From positions 62,001 through 126,000 of the forward strand of contig JAFDVS010000114.1 of NCBI GenBank assembly GCA_018268935.1: a DNA stretch of 64,000 nucleotides. Reading direction: 5' to 3'. A program made the translations under genes and the position numbers. Position 1 is the first letter of the stretch. Every line of letters starts with the position of its first letter. The notes under the pieces are model-generated. The model was given only the letters and a program-made list of their open reading frames with translations. It did no database searches and was not told where the DNA came from. Positions 34,647-45,000 of the stretch are shown in pieces. This DNA comes from Acidobacteriota bacterium (GTDB lineage Bacteria; Acidobacteriota; Terriglobia; Bryobacterales; Bryobacteraceae).

Positions 34647-35813
34647 TCAGGCGTAGTGCCGGCCTTGCGGTGCTTTGTACCGGACCGCCAGATGCGGGGT
34701 CTCAAGGCGCTGGTGGCCTTGGATCTTCGAAGTAAGGCAGCTCTCCAGCATGCCACTGACGATCAGCGTGCGCTCAGCGGGATAGGGCGCGCGGCCAGTC
34801 TCATACATCTCTTCGATCTTGCTCACCAGGCACGCCGAGTAGGTGACGTTCGGTGTGGGCGTGAGCAGGAACTGAGTGGAGAGAATCCCTTTGCCTTTGA
34901 CGCGGGCAGCGAAGTTGTAGTCGCGAAGCGCTCCGTTCAGCATGAGGAGAGTGGTCTTGAGACCATCGTTATGCTCAATGAAGTACGCGGCTGGCTCCTT
35001 GACAAGGCGCCGCAACTCGCCTGTCTTGATAAGGTCTTCGGTGCGCCCGTCCTCGACGGCGTGCCCATTAGGCGTATCACTGCGAGATAGGGCAGCGGCC
35101 AGGAGCGCTCTTGAGAACCGCCCTTCGTCCATGGCCTTCCACACGGCTGGGCCCTCGATGAGTTGTACGGCTTTGACGCCGGTTTCACCGCCTTTGCGCC
35201 GCTCGATCATGCATTGCATGGCTTCCAGGGCATGGTAATCCATCGGATCGGAGCCGCCCACTCCTACCATCACAGCCTCTTCGATGTCACAGCCGAGGGG
35301 CAGTTCCAGATCGGGCAGTCGCCACGTGACCGGAAGGGACGAGCCTGCAAGAACGGGGAATTTCATGCGATGCGACTGGTCGACCATCCACTTCGCTTTC
35401 TCGAAGCTGTAAGAAAGATGCTTGTCGTTGTAGATGGGGACGACGCGGCCGTCCTTTTCGAATACCTCGACACACTGCTTAAAGAATTCGTAGCGCGGAT
35501 AGAGCACTTGGCCCTTCTCGTTCTTGGGGTAGTTGCCGTGTTCGCCGATGATGAGGACGGCGTCGACAGCGAGCTTGTCGCCCCCGCAGCGCAGAGTCTC
35601 CGCGATGGTGGGATACACCTGAAAGCCAAACTCCTTGGCGCGGGCTTCGCTCTGGTCGCCGTCCTGTTTCTGGTCGACGTAGAGCGATACCACCTTCATG
35701 TTGGGCTTGTGCCAGCGGCCATTGATCGGATAGCCGATGAGGAATCGGTCTCCCATGTGCTGGGCATGCGAGAGATAGCGATAGATGGTAGTGACGATGG
35801 CAATTCGCTTCAT
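34647..35813 (-). CDS. Unrecognised paralogue B (cytosolic member of a tandem pair)
   Basis: A 388-residue protein of a family I do not recognise by name. It aligns over its whole length with the upstream gene product. Shared blocks are GEHGNYPKNEKGQ, YPRYEFFKQ, YNDKHLSYS, GSSLPVTWR, CMIERRKGGETGV, a C-terminal RDYNFAARV segment, and a final LETPHLAVRY. The N terminus (MKRIAIVTTIYRYLSHAQHMGDRFL) resembles the first strand and helix of a nucleotide-binding or TIM-barrel fold, but no signal peptide is present, unlike its partner. The start lies three bases beyond the stop of the partner gene, so both are one transcript. Function is unknown; a carbohydrate or cofactor enzyme is possible. Confidence 0.7.
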   Translation of the reverse strand: MKRIAIVTTIYRYLSHAQHMGDRFLIGYPINGRWHKPNMKVVSLYVDQKQDGDQSEARAKEFGFQVYPTIAETLRCGGDKLAVDAVLIIGEHGNYPKNEKGQVLYPRYEFFKQCVEVFEKDGRVVPIYNDKHLSYSFEKAKWMVDQSHRMKFPVLAGSSLPVTWRLPDLELPLGCDIEEAVMVGVGGSDPMDYHALEAMQCMIERRKGGETGVKAVQLIEGPAVWKAMDEGRFSRALLAAALSRSDTPNGHAVEDGRTEDLIKTGELRRLVKEPAAYFIEHNDGLKTTLLMLNGALRDYNFAARVKGKGILSTQFLLTPTPNVTYSACLVSKIEEMYETGRAPYPAERTLIVSGMLESCLTSKIQGHQRLETPHLAVRYKAPQGRHYA

Positions 35814-35815
35814 GG

Positions 35816-37066
35816 CTAGGATCTCCAGAACGTGGACTCTTTCGTGGCTTGGTAGCGGATGTTGAGGTGCGGGGTGTCGATCTTCTTCTGATTCTGGTAC
35901 AGGCTTTCCACACCGGCAGCGGTGAGCCCCGTCGTGAGAAGTGTGCGCTCGACGGGGTACGTGGGTTTGCCGGTTAAATACATTTTCTCCGCGTTGTTAA
36001 CGAGAGGAGAGAAGAAGTTGGCAAGCGTGGTGCGCCCATCCGGCATGGGCAGGTACATCTGGGTGGAGAAAACGTCGCGGTGACCTTCGATCCGGGCGGC
36101 GAAATTGAAGTCGCGTACAAGGCCGCTCATCAGCAGCATGGTGGACATGAGGCCATCCGCGTGCTTGTAGCGATAGGCAACCGGCGCTTTCACGATACGT
36201 TTGAGATCCGCGATGGTGGGGAAAATATCGTTGAAGCCCTCGCGCGATGGGGTGAGAGTGTGGCTCCGGCAGAGGCATGCTTCGAAGAGATCTTCAGGCC
36301 AGACCCTTGCTTCGTGCGCTTTCCAGAAATCGTCGCCGCGATAGGCTTGCACCCATTCCACCCCACTTTCGCCGCCTTTGCGCCGCTCCACCATGCACTG
36401 TATGGTTTCCAGGCCGTGGAAATCGTAGCTGTCCACACCCCCATAACAGATGCACATGGCTTCACTCACCTTGACATTGGACGGGAACTCGACGGAGGGA
36501 GTCCGCCACGTGACAGGGAGGCTGGAGCCGGCCATGAAGGCGAAATTGAGACGCTTCGAGGTGTCGTACATTTCACGAGCCCAATCCCAGTTCCAGGAAA
36601 GATGTTTGTCATTGAAGACAGGGACTCCGCGTTTACTGTCCTCGAATACTTTGACCATCTGCTGAAAGAACTCATAGCGTGGATATTTGGTTTGGCGTTT
36701 CTCGTTGCGTGGATAACGGCCATGCTCACCCACCACCATGACGCCATCAACGGCAAGCTTAGATCCACCAAGAGTAAGCGCCTCGGCGATGGAAGGATAG
36801 ACCTTCATGGTGGGAAAGCGCGCGGCGCGATCCGGCGTTAGATCTCCTTTCGGTTGCTGGTCCACGTAGATCGAGACAAGGTCCATCGGCGGATGGTGGT
36901 GCTCCCCATTCCAGCCGTAGCCTTCCAGGAAGCGGTCAACGATGTGTTGGCCGTGCGAGTATTTGCGGTATTCGGTGACGATGGCTGCGATCTTCGGACG
37001 TTCGACAGCCAGTGCGAACGGCGCCGAGCCGGCAGCGACTAGCAAGTTCCTGCGGGAGATTTGCAT
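35816..37066 (-). CDS. Unrecognised paralogue A (Tat-exported member of a tandem pair)
   Basis: A 416-residue protein beginning with a twin-arginine signal (MQISRRNLLVAAGSAPFALA). The rest is the same fold as its downstream neighbour: VVGEHGRYPRNEKRQ, YPRYEFFQQ, FNDKHLSWN, GSSLPVTWR, CMVERRKGGESGV, VRDFNFAARI and the end block IDTPHLNIRYQ. The conserved His, Glu, Arg and Lys pattern suggests an enzyme site. The ATG at 37066 is chosen because it begins the Tat signal; the longer frame to 37294 overlaps the divergent dipeptidase gene. With the downstream copy it forms a pair placed on opposite sides of the membrane. It shares a 41-base divergent gap with the dipeptidase gene. Confidence 0.7.
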   Translation of the reverse strand: MQISRRNLLVAAGSAPFALAVERPKIAAIVTEYRKYSHGQHIVDRFLEGYGWNGEHHHPPMDLVSIYVDQQPKGDLTPDRAARFPTMKVYPSIAEALTLGGSKLAVDGVMVVGEHGRYPRNEKRQTKYPRYEFFQQMVKVFEDSKRGVPVFNDKHLSWNWDWAREMYDTSKRLNFAFMAGSSLPVTWRTPSVEFPSNVKVSEAMCICYGGVDSYDFHGLETIQCMVERRKGGESGVEWVQAYRGDDFWKAHEARVWPEDLFEACLCRSHTLTPSREGFNDIFPTIADLKRIVKAPVAYRYKHADGLMSTMLLMSGLVRDFNFAARIEGHRDVFSTQMYLPMPDGRTTLANFFSPLVNNAEKMYLTGKPTYPVERTLLTTGLTAAGVESLYQNQKKIDTPHLNIRYQATKESTFWRS

Positions 37067-37107
37067 AGAATCAAGATACAAGAAGACAGAAGATAGAAGG
37101 GTGATAG

Positions 37108-38295
37108 ATGGAGAGACTCCTGTGGATTGGGTTGGTTTTGATGGCTCCATTGATGGGACAGGTGTCCGAGCGGGCCAGGAAACTGCACGATGGTGCGTTT
37201 GTGTTCGATGGACATGTGCACGTGGTGAACCGGCAGTTCTACCGTGGGGGTGATATTGGGGAGCGGGTCGCCGATGGGCAGTTTGATTTGTCACGGGCCA
37301 AAGAGGGCGGCGTCGATGCGATGTTCTTTTCCCTGTTTGTCAGTGAGGAGTATTACCCGCAGCGGCAGGAAGTGAAGCAGGTCATTCGATTGGTTGATGC
37401 GGCATTGAACCAGTTGGAGAAGAACAAGGACAAGATTGAACTGGCGCGGAATGCGACGGAGATCGAGCGGATCCGGAAGTCGGGGAAGATGGCGGCTGTG
37501 CTCGATCTGGAAGGCGGATTTGATTTGGACGGGGACTTAGGGGTGTTGCGGGCTCTCTACCGGTTGGGGCTGCGGTCGGCGCAGTTGAGCGCGCACAACT
37601 GGACGAACAATTTCGCCGATTCGTGTTGCGCCACTCCGAAGAATAAGGGGTTGAATGAACGCGGGCGGGCAGTGGTGCGCGAGATGAACCGGTTGGGGAT
37701 GGTGATCAATGTCTCGCACGCTTCGGATGAGACGCTGGAGCAGGCGATTGCCATTAGTACAGATCCACTGGTGGCGACACACCACGGGCTGCGGAGTTTG
37801 AACAATATCCCGCGCACGATGTCTGATGATTTGTTGAAAAAACTGGCGGCCAAAGGTGGAGTGATCGGCTTTCATGTTGGCAACGAGTTTCACAACCGGA
37901 AGGCGTTCGATTGGAGAACCGCGAATGCGGGCAAGCCGTTTTGGGATACATCGGATGTGCACAAGGCGGATCCGATGACCATCGACGAGATTGACCGCAA
38001 GGTAGCCCCTTCCTATCCGATGGTGGGTGTGGGGATGCCGGACGACATAAAATACACGCCCTACGAATGGCTGGAAGTAGTGGATCGGGCGATTGCGGTT
38101 GCAGGAGAAGATCATGTTGCGCTGGGCTCTGATTGGGATGGCGGACCTACGCCACCGAAAGGGATGCGTGATATTCGAGATATGCCGCTACTGACGGAGG
38201 CGATGCTGCAGCGTGGTTGGTCAGAGGCTCGGATCAAGAAATTTCTGGGCGGAAATCTGCTGCGTGTGTTCCGGCAGATTACGGAAAAGAAATAG
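37108..38295 (+). CDS. M19 membrane dipeptidase (renal dipeptidase family)
   Basis: A 395-residue TIM-barrel metallopeptidase with an N-terminal signal peptide (MERLLWIGLVLMAPLMG). The dinuclear-zinc ligands are visible in order: FDGHVHVVN, LEGGFDLDGD, NVSHASDETLEQ, ATHHGLRSLNN and GSDWDGG near the C terminus, with the peptidase signature IPRTMSDDLLKKLA. It cleaves dipeptides, and members also accept D-residue-containing or beta-lactam substrates. The export signal suggests the periplasm or outside. The 3' end overlaps a convergent gene by 17 bases. Confidence 0.92.
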   Translation: MERLLWIGLVLMAPLMGQVSERARKLHDGAFVFDGHVHVVNRQFYRGGDIGERVADGQFDLSRAKEGGVDAMFFSLFVSEEYYPQRQEVKQVIRLVDAALNQLEKNKDKIELARNATEIERIRKSGKMAAVLDLEGGFDLDGDLGVLRALYRLGLRSAQLSAHNWTNNFADSCCATPKNKGLNERGRAVVREMNRLGMVINVSHASDETLEQAIAISTDPLVATHHGLRSLNNIPRTMSDDLLKKLAAKGGVIGFHVGNEFHNRKAFDWRTANAGKPFWDTSDVHKADPMTIDEIDRKVAPSYPMVGVGMPDDIKYTPYEWLEVVDRAIAVAGEDHVALGSDWDGGPTPPKGMRDIRDMPLLTEAMLQRGWSEARIKKFLGGNLLRVFRQITEKK

Positions 38296-39553
38296 ACGCG
38301 CGGCGCTCGTCGTCGACGCGCCACTTGGTCTTAAGGCCTTTCGGAATCGCGCCTTTGCGCGTATCCCAGTGGATGTAGCCTTGTCCTTGCTCCACCTTGC
38401 GAACCAGGATATCCATGCGGGCCGAGCGTCGCTTAGAGAATACAGGGTCCATCCGCTTCTGCTCGCGGATGAGCCCTGCTGCCGGGCCGGCATCAACCAT
38501 GGTGAGTCGGATGGGAATGCGCTGTCCGTCTTTTTCCAGCGTGCTCAGTTCCAGGCCAATTTCAAGGATGGGAAAGGGTGCATCCTGAGAGTCCGCATAG
38601 GCGATCCGTCCCGCAAGCAAGGCGCCCGCCGCGAGCACGAGGATCGTTCCGTCGCGGAGTTCCTTGGTGAGTTTCATTGTGACCGGGAGGCCTGGGACGA
38701 TCTTTTCCAATGGGAGAGCTTCCTCCAGGGAGGCCTCGAGAATGGCTCCGGCGGGGATCGCCGTTGCCGGTTGCTGTGCAGTAACCGGCTCGTCAGCACC
38801 GGCAAAGCGCACTTCCGATTGTGTGCTGTAGCGGCGGCAGGATTGGATGCGCATCCGGTTCATGCTCTCGACACCTTGTGAAGTGACAAGCGTCACACTG
38901 CCCGACACGGGGAGCAAGAGAGCGTTTTCTCCGATCGTGACACGCGAGTAGGCGAGCGTGGTCACGGCCTCGGCAAGACCGAGTTTGGGTGGAATGTCGT
39001 ATGCCTGCAGTTCGAGGCGAAGCAGATCGAGGTTGTCTGCCTTGATCCAGAACGTGCCCTGGTACGCAACGGGAAGTTCCAGAGTGCCGGACCGGAGGCG
39101 GTAGTTGCTTGAGGACTGGGCGATATCGAAGTCGTACTCGTGCGCTTGCGATCCGTCGCGTTCCCCCAGGCCCTTATAACGGTACTTGGCAGCGGTGGTA
39201 TCCAGAATCTGGCGGGCCAGCAGCGCGAACTTGCCGGTGCTGACCACGCCGCTGCCGGCGGTTTCCGAGAGCGGCTGGCGGAAGAATTCGCCCGATCCGG
39301 CTCGCCCGTAGAGTTCATGGTCGCCCACGACGGCCACATCGAGTTGCAGAACATCCACTGGTTTCCAGGGATGCTCGGCGGAATTGCGGCTGAATCGCTC
39401 CACCGCCTGCGTGCACACATACTGCGGAATAGAAGCACGCTCGGCCTTCATGCGCGCATGGAATTTTTCGAACAGTCCCTCAGGTTCCTGGAAGCACAGC
39501 CCCATCCCCGCGCTACCCAGAGTGACCACCAAGCGAATGGCAGTGCGCAACAT
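38279..39553 (-). CDS. Secreted protein of unknown function
   Basis: A 424-residue protein with a signal peptide (MLRTAIRLVVTLGSAGMGLCF) and no recognised domain. The N-terminal mature part has a conserved VCTQAVERFSR segment typical of acidobacterial exported proteins and a beta-rich domain (about 90-240), resembling the lipid-binding fold of outer-membrane sorting proteins. The C-terminal half (about 260-424) contains a long hydrophobic-plus-beta region (LVLAAGALLAGRIAYAD) that could be a small beta domain rather than a helix. It is convergent with the dipeptidase gene. Start at 39553 gives the signal peptide. No function can be assigned. Confidence 0.55.
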   Translation of the reverse strand: MLRTAIRLVVTLGSAGMGLCFQEPEGLFEKFHARMKAERASIPQYVCTQAVERFSRNSAEHPWKPVDVLQLDVAVVGDHELYGRAGSGEFFRQPLSETAGSGVVSTGKFALLARQILDTTAAKYRYKGLGERDGSQAHEYDFDIAQSSSNYRLRSGTLELPVAYQGTFWIKADNLDLLRLELQAYDIPPKLGLAEAVTTLAYSRVTIGENALLLPVSGSVTLVTSQGVESMNRMRIQSCRRYSTQSEVRFAGADEPVTAQQPATAIPAGAILEASLEEALPLEKIVPGLPVTMKLTKELRDGTILVLAAGALLAGRIAYADSQDAPFPILEIGLELSTLEKDGQRIPIRLTMVDAGPAAGLIREQKRMDPVFSKRRSARMDILVRKVEQGQGYIHWDTRKGAIPKGLKTKWRVDDERRASISFP

Positions 39554-39576
39554 GGGTGGTATTATACGCTCAAATT

Positions 39577-40476
39577 ATGACGAGACGAAGCCTGCTGATG
39601 AGCAGCGCCGCCTGCTTGGCGGCAACGCAACGTGCGGTTCGGTTAGGCGGGCCGATTTATCTGAAATCGGACGATCCTCGGGAACTGGCGCGCGAGCATC
39701 GGCGGCTGGGGTATGCCGCCGCCTATTGTCCCAACGCCGATGTCCAGGATGGTGTGCGGACGAAGGCGATCGCGGAGGCATTCGCGGCGGAGAATGTCGT
39801 GATTGCCGAGGTCGGGGCGTGGAAGAACATGCTCGATCCCGATGCCGCGAAACGCAAAGAGAATCTGGACTACGTGATGATGCGCCTGGCGCTGGCAGAA
39901 GCCGTAGGTGCCCGGTGTTGCGTGGATATCGCCGGATCGTTTCATCCGACGGTGTGGTATGGGGCGCACAAGGATAATGTGTCGCCGCGATTCTTCGATG
40001 CCACCGTGGAGAATGTGAGGAAAGTGATTGACGCGGTCAAGCCGAAGCGGACCACGTTCAGTGTGGAGATGATGGGCTGGTCCATTCCGGATTCGGCCGA
40101 TTCCTATCTCAAGCTGTTGAAGGCGGTGGACCGGAAGCAATTCTCCGTGCATGTGGATGTCTGCAACATCATCAACAGCCCGGAGCGGATCTACAACAAT
40201 GCGGCAGTGATTGAGGATGTGTTTCGGAAACTCGGGCGTTGGGTGTCTTCCTGCCATGCCAAGGATCTGGCATGGGTGGCCGAGATGAATGTCCATTTCG
40301 TGGAAGTGATTCCGGGGCGAGGAGAGATCGACTACAGGGCGTATCTGCGGAGTTTGGCCGGAATTGCTGCCGATGCCCCGCTAATGCTGGAGCATCTGAA
40401 AACAGCGGCGGAGTATGAGGAGGGCGCGGCTTACATCCGGAAAACCGCTGCTGCATGTGGTGTGACGCTGGCATGA
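39577..40476 (+). CDS. Exported sugar-phosphate isomerase/epimerase-like protein (AP endonuclease 2 fold)
   Basis: A 299-residue protein with a twin-arginine-like signal (MTRRSLLMSSAACLAA). The body is a TIM barrel of the xylose-isomerase-like/AP-endonuclease-2 superfamily: FSVEMMGW (metal-binding Glu), SVHVDVCNI, SSCHAKDLAW and EVIPGRGEIDYRAYL carry the expected metal-ligand pattern of His, Asp and Glu. Substrate is unknown. The ATG at 39577 is preferred over 39556 because it begins the signal. It overlaps the DUF3592 gene by four bases (ATGA) and heads a three-gene operon ending in the HD hydrolase. Confidence 0.8.
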   Translation: MTRRSLLMSSAACLAATQRAVRLGGPIYLKSDDPRELAREHRRLGYAAAYCPNADVQDGVRTKAIAEAFAAENVVIAEVGAWKNMLDPDAAKRKENLDYVMMRLALAEAVGARCCVDIAGSFHPTVWYGAHKDNVSPRFFDATVENVRKVIDAVKPKRTTFSVEMMGWSIPDSADSYLKLLKAVDRKQFSVHVDVCNIINSPERIYNNAAVIEDVFRKLGRWVSSCHAKDLAWVAEMNVHFVEVIPGRGEIDYRAYLRSLAGIAADAPLMLEHLKTAAEYEEGAAYIRKTAAACGVTLA

Positions 40477-41441
40477 TGGGGCCGGAGAAAAAGGTGCTTG
40501 GGTTCGGTGCGTTGCTGCTGCTGCTGATTGGACTTCCCCTTGTATGGTTGGGGCTCAGGAACATGTGGCGCGGCTTCGCCAGCAGCGGATGGCCTGTGAC
40601 AGAGGGCGTGGTGCAGGCCGCGGAGATTGTCAGCAAGGACGAAACCACCTCCGCCGAGATCGCTGTGACCTACAAGGTGGGCGCAGTGCCGTACACAACG
40701 GATACGCTGCATTTCGGGCAGACCGTGGGATCCGGCGATTCGTCGGAAGCGCAGATGCGCGCTCTCGGTTATCCGAAAGGACGCCGTCTGTGGGTGCGCT
40801 ACGATCCATCACGGCCCGAGATTGCCTGCACGGAACCAGGGTTTCATTCCGATGCGCTCTGGCTGCCTGTCGCGGGTGCTGCGTTTGGATTGCCGGGTCT
40901 GGTGCTGCTGGTCATGGCAACAGGATTGGGTGGACGGCGGCAACTCAAATGGGGGCTCTACTTGTTTGCGCTGGTTTTTGGCTTGGCTGGTTCGGCGATG
41001 CTGTGGGTGGGCGGAGAACGGTTGTGGCTGGCGCACGCGAGCTCGAGTTGGCCTACGGCGGATGCGGAGATCGTGTATGCGCAGCAGGATGAAAGCACAA
41101 GTTATGAAGACTCGGTTCACAAGCGCGGGGAGGTGAGCACTTCTTATGCCACGAATCTGGTGTTCCGGTATGAGGTCAACGGACTGACTTACCATTCGAA
41201 CCTCCGGCGAATCGGACAATTGGCCGGTGCCGATGAGGACTGGGCAGACGGAATCGCGGCTCAATACCCGAAAGGCAAGAAGCTCAAGGTGCGCTATCAG
41301 TCTGGTAATCCACAAGTGGCGGTGATTGAGCCAGGCATCAGCAGCGAAGCGTGGTGGCTGCCGGGCGCAGGGACGGCAGTTCTCCTCTTTAGTCTTCTTG
41401 TGGCATTATTTGGAGTTCCGGCGTTGACACGGGAGTATTGA
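40473..41441 (+). CDS. Membrane protein with two DUF3592 domains
   Basis: A 322-residue protein with four membrane helices (about 12-32, 137-157, 170-190 and 295-315) that bracket two copies of the DUF3592 beta domain (about 35-125 and 195-285). Each copy shows the repeat core YPKGRRLWVRYDPSRPE or YPKGKKLKVRYQSGNPQ. The internal duplication is clear by eye. The function of the domain is not known. The ATG at 40473 overlaps the stop of the preceding gene and the stop overlaps the following start (TGATG), so all three genes are translationally coupled. Confidence 0.85.
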   Translation: MMGPEKKVLGFGALLLLLIGLPLVWLGLRNMWRGFASSGWPVTEGVVQAAEIVSKDETTSAEIAVTYKVGAVPYTTDTLHFGQTVGSGDSSEAQMRALGYPKGRRLWVRYDPSRPEIACTEPGFHSDALWLPVAGAAFGLPGLVLLVMATGLGGRRQLKWGLYLFALVFGLAGSAMLWVGGERLWLAHASSSWPTADAEIVYAQQDESTSYEDSVHKRGEVSTSYATNLVFRYEVNGLTYHSNLRRIGQLAGADEDWADGIAAQYPKGKKLKVRYQSGNPQVAVIEPGISSEAWWLPGAGTAVLLFSLLVALFGVPALTREY

Positions 41442-42037
41442 TGGTCCAAACAGAAGCACCCACATCGCTATCCCTGGAGTCGCTCCAGCGAATTCTTCAT
41501 GCGGCGCAGTATGCAGCGGAAAAGCACGCGCAGCAGCGGCGCAAGGGCGCCACGGCGGAGCCCTATGTGAATCACTTGCTGGAAGTGGCGCGCCTGGTTT
41601 CCGAAGCGCTCCAGAAACCCGATGCGAACCTCGTAATCGCAGCGCTGCTGCACGACGTGGTGGAAGATGCCGGTGTCACCCGTGATGACTTAGTGGCGGC
41701 ATTCAACGAAGATGTGGCAGGCCTCGTAATGGAAGTCACCGATGACAAGTCGCTGCCAAAACACGAACGCAAACGATTACAAGTGGAGAATGCGCCGCAC
41801 AAGACCGTGCGTGCGCAGATGATCAAGCTCGCCGACAAGATTTCGAATCTGCGTGCCATGTTGACCAGCCCCCCCGCGGGTTGGGATCAGCAGCGGCGCC
41901 GGGAGTATGTGATCTGGGCGGGACACGTGGTGAGCGGACTAACATCGCCGAGTCCGCGCCTGTTGACGGAGTTCCGGGCCCTCTATGTAGAGCTGTTGGA
42001 CACTCTGCCGGAAGGTCAGTCTCCCTGCGCGGGCTGA
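41441..42037 (+). CDS. Small HD-domain hydrolase, MESH1/SpoT-like (possible ppGpp hydrolase)
   Basis: A 198-residue protein with a single HD phosphohydrolase domain: an N-terminal helix with AAQYAAEKHAQQRRKG (HAxQxR motif of Rel/SpoT HD domains), EPYVNHLLEVA, the HD signature LLHDVVEDAG, and KLADKISNL. This is the small alarmone hydrolase (SAH/MESH1) pattern, with no synthetase, TGS or ACT domain. The likely reaction is removal of the 3'-pyrophosphate of (p)ppGpp in the cytosol, inferred from motifs. It ends an operon with a sugar isomerase and a DUF3592 protein. Its 3' end overlaps the convergent RND gene by 22 bases. Confidence 0.85.
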   Translation: MVQTEAPTSLSLESLQRILHAAQYAAEKHAQQRRKGATAEPYVNHLLEVARLVSEALQKPDANLVIAALLHDVVEDAGVTRDDLVAAFNEDVAGLVMEVTDDKSLPKHERKRLQVENAPHKTVRAQMIKLADKISNLRAMLTSPPAGWDQQRRREYVIWAGHVVSGLTSPSPRLLTEFRALYVELLDTLPEGQSPCAG

Positions 42038-45000
42038 AACTCTTTGTTCACCAACGCTGCCGCTTCCTGTCGCTTCTCAGACCTTTCCTCGACAAGCTCA
42101 TAGATCAAGGGAATGACAATCAATGTGATGAGTGTCGAGGTGACGAGGCCCCCGACGACGACGCGCGCCAATGGGGCTTGCAGTTCTGAGCCCTCGCCGA
42201 TTCCGAGCGACATTGGGATCAGACCCAGCACCGTCGTAGTGGTGGTCATCAGGATCGGACGGAGGCGGCGGCATCCCGCTTCGATGACTGCCTCATGGAG
42301 CGCCATTCCTTCGTCGCGCCGCAGTTGTTGCGCGCAATCGATGAGAAGGATCGCGTTGTTAACCACGATGCCGACAAGAACAATCACGCCGAGGAAAGCC
42401 TGCATGTTGAAGGTTGTGTGTGTGGCGATGAGGATTCCGACCACGCCGACAGCGGCGAGCGGGATGGAGAACAGGATGATGAATGGGTCCCGCAGAGATT
42501 CGAACTGGGATGCCATCACCATGTAGACGAGGATAAGGGCAAGGATGGCGGCAAATGTGAGTTCACGGAAATTTTCCTGCTGCTCCTCGTATTCGCCACC
42601 GAACTTGAGTTCATAACCGGAAGGGCGGTATACATCGCGGAGCTTGAATTCCAGATCGCGCATGATGCTGCCCAAGTCCCGGTCCGCTATGGTGCCGCTC
42701 ACGACGATGATACGTTCCTGGTCGGCACGGTCAATGGAAACAGGACCCTCCTGGCGCCGCATTTGGATGACACTGTCAGCGGAAATGGTGCGGCCCCCAA
42801 GCGAGACAAGCGGAACCTGGCCCACTTTGGCCAGTTCGAGCCGGTCCTTTTCCTTGAGACGCACCAGAATGTTGAACTCGTCGCCCTGCTGCCGGAACAT
42901 GGACGTGCGGCGTCCCCCGATGGCGGTCTCGAGAGCATCAGCAATGTTGGATACATTGAGTCCCATGGTGGACGCCTTGACGCGGTCGACGGAGACCAGC
43001 ATCTCCGGCATCCCGGGCTGGCGGGATACCTGAACCTCTGGGACGCCGGGCACGGACGCCATGGCGGCGCGTACCTGTTCGGCCAGTTCCTCCAGTGTCT
43101 GCAACTCGTGGCCACGTACTTCAACGGTGAGGCGATCTCCGCCGCCCGAACCGGAGCGCGAACCGCGGCTAGTCATGCCACTGGACACACGGGTCCGCAC
43201 AACCACACCGGGGCGTTGGGCAAGCAATGGCCGGATCGCGTTAGCAATCTCTTTCGCAGTGCGTTTGCGTTGGGATTGTGGCTTCAGACGGATGCGCAAT
43301 TCGCCGGTGTGCATTGCGTTGACGCTTGACATGCCCCCGCCACCGGTTTCGATCATGATTGTGACGGCCTCGGGGACGTTGTCGTGGACAGTTCTGGCCA
43401 TGGCTTGCAGGTGCTGGTCGGTTACTTCCACGCGCGTCCCTGGTTCCAGTTCCACGTTGGCGCGGACTTCGCCCTCATCGGTCTCCGGAGAGAGTTCCAC
43501 ACCGATGAGCGGGACCAACTGATAGGTGCCGAATAGGAGGAGAGCCGCCGTGGAGAGGACGGCAAAGCGGTGGCGAAGCGCGCTGCGGATCAGCGCGCCG
43601 TACTGCCGGGTCATGGCGTGCTGGATGTCGCCGGCCCAGTGATAGATGTATCCGAGTCCTGATCGTTTGACCGCCTTCAGACCGCCCAGATAACGCGAGC
43701 ACAAAACAGGAACCAATGTGAGAGCGATGATCAGTGAGCAGAATAGGGAGAAAGTGACTACATAGGCGAGTTGCTTGAAGGTTACCGCGGAACTGCCTTT
43801 CATGAATATCACGGGCACGAAAACGGCAATTGTCGTGAGCGTCGATGACGTGACGGCCAGCGCCACCTGATTGCTTCCGGTGATCGCGGCCTCCAGCGGT
43901 TGCGCTCCGCGTTCCCTTTGCTGAAAGATGTTCTCCAGCACAACAATGGCGTTGTCGACTAGCATGCCGACACCGAGCGCCAATCCGCCGAAGGAGACCG
44001 TGTTCAAGGTGAATCCAGCCATGTGCATCACGGCGAAAGTGCTGATGACGGAGACGGGAATCGCAATCCCGATAATGAGCATGCTGGAGAAGCTGCGAAG
44101 GAAAAGCAGAAGGATAATGACAGCCAGCGCGCCGCCTTGCACCGTGGCATCCTTCACGTTGGCAATGGCCGCTTTGATGTATTCCGATGTGTCGCCCGTC
44201 GCCGAGATCTTGATGTTGGGGTAGTCCTGGTGGATTCGATCAACTTCTTTCCACACGGCATCCGCAACCTCTACAGTGTTCGCGCCGGATTGTTTGTACA
44301 CGAAGAGCCGGACGGCTGGCGTGCCATCGACGCTGACCATCTGCCGGACCTCCTCATGGGAGTCCTCCACGGTGGCGATGTCCCGAATATAGACCGGGAC
44401 GGTGCCGCGTGTGGCGATGACCAGGTTGCGGATCTGATCGAGGTTTTGGAATTCTCCCTGGGTGCGAAGCAGTACCTCAAAGCGGCCCTCGCGCACGGGG
44501 CCTATGGGGCGGTTGAGATTCTCCTGGCGAACGATGGAGACCACTTGCGCCACGGAGAGGTTGAGGGCGCGTAATTTCTCCAGATCGAGGTCGACGTGGA
44601 TTTCACGGCGCAGTCCGCCGCGCACGGTGAACTGCGCGACACCAGGGACTCGCTCCAGACGGTATTGGATCTGCTTTTCCGTGAAATGCCGCAGGGCCCG
44701 TGGATCCAAGTCGGTGGAGGCCACCGTGAGGAACATGATGGGGTACTGGGAGACGTCGTACTTGTACATGATCGGCGGCTCCATGTCTTCGGGCAGCGCA
44801 CTGCGGCGGCGGTCGAGGCGGATGCGAAGTTCGTTTGCCGCCTCATCGAGGTTGGTGCCGTACACGAAGGAGACTCGAACGCTCGTGTTTCCTTCGGTGG
44901 ACGTCGAGGTGATCTCCTCCACCCCCGGTGCGGAACTGAACGCTTCTTCCAATGGGCGGGCAACAAGGTTCTCCATCTCCTCCGGGGCGACGCCGGGATA

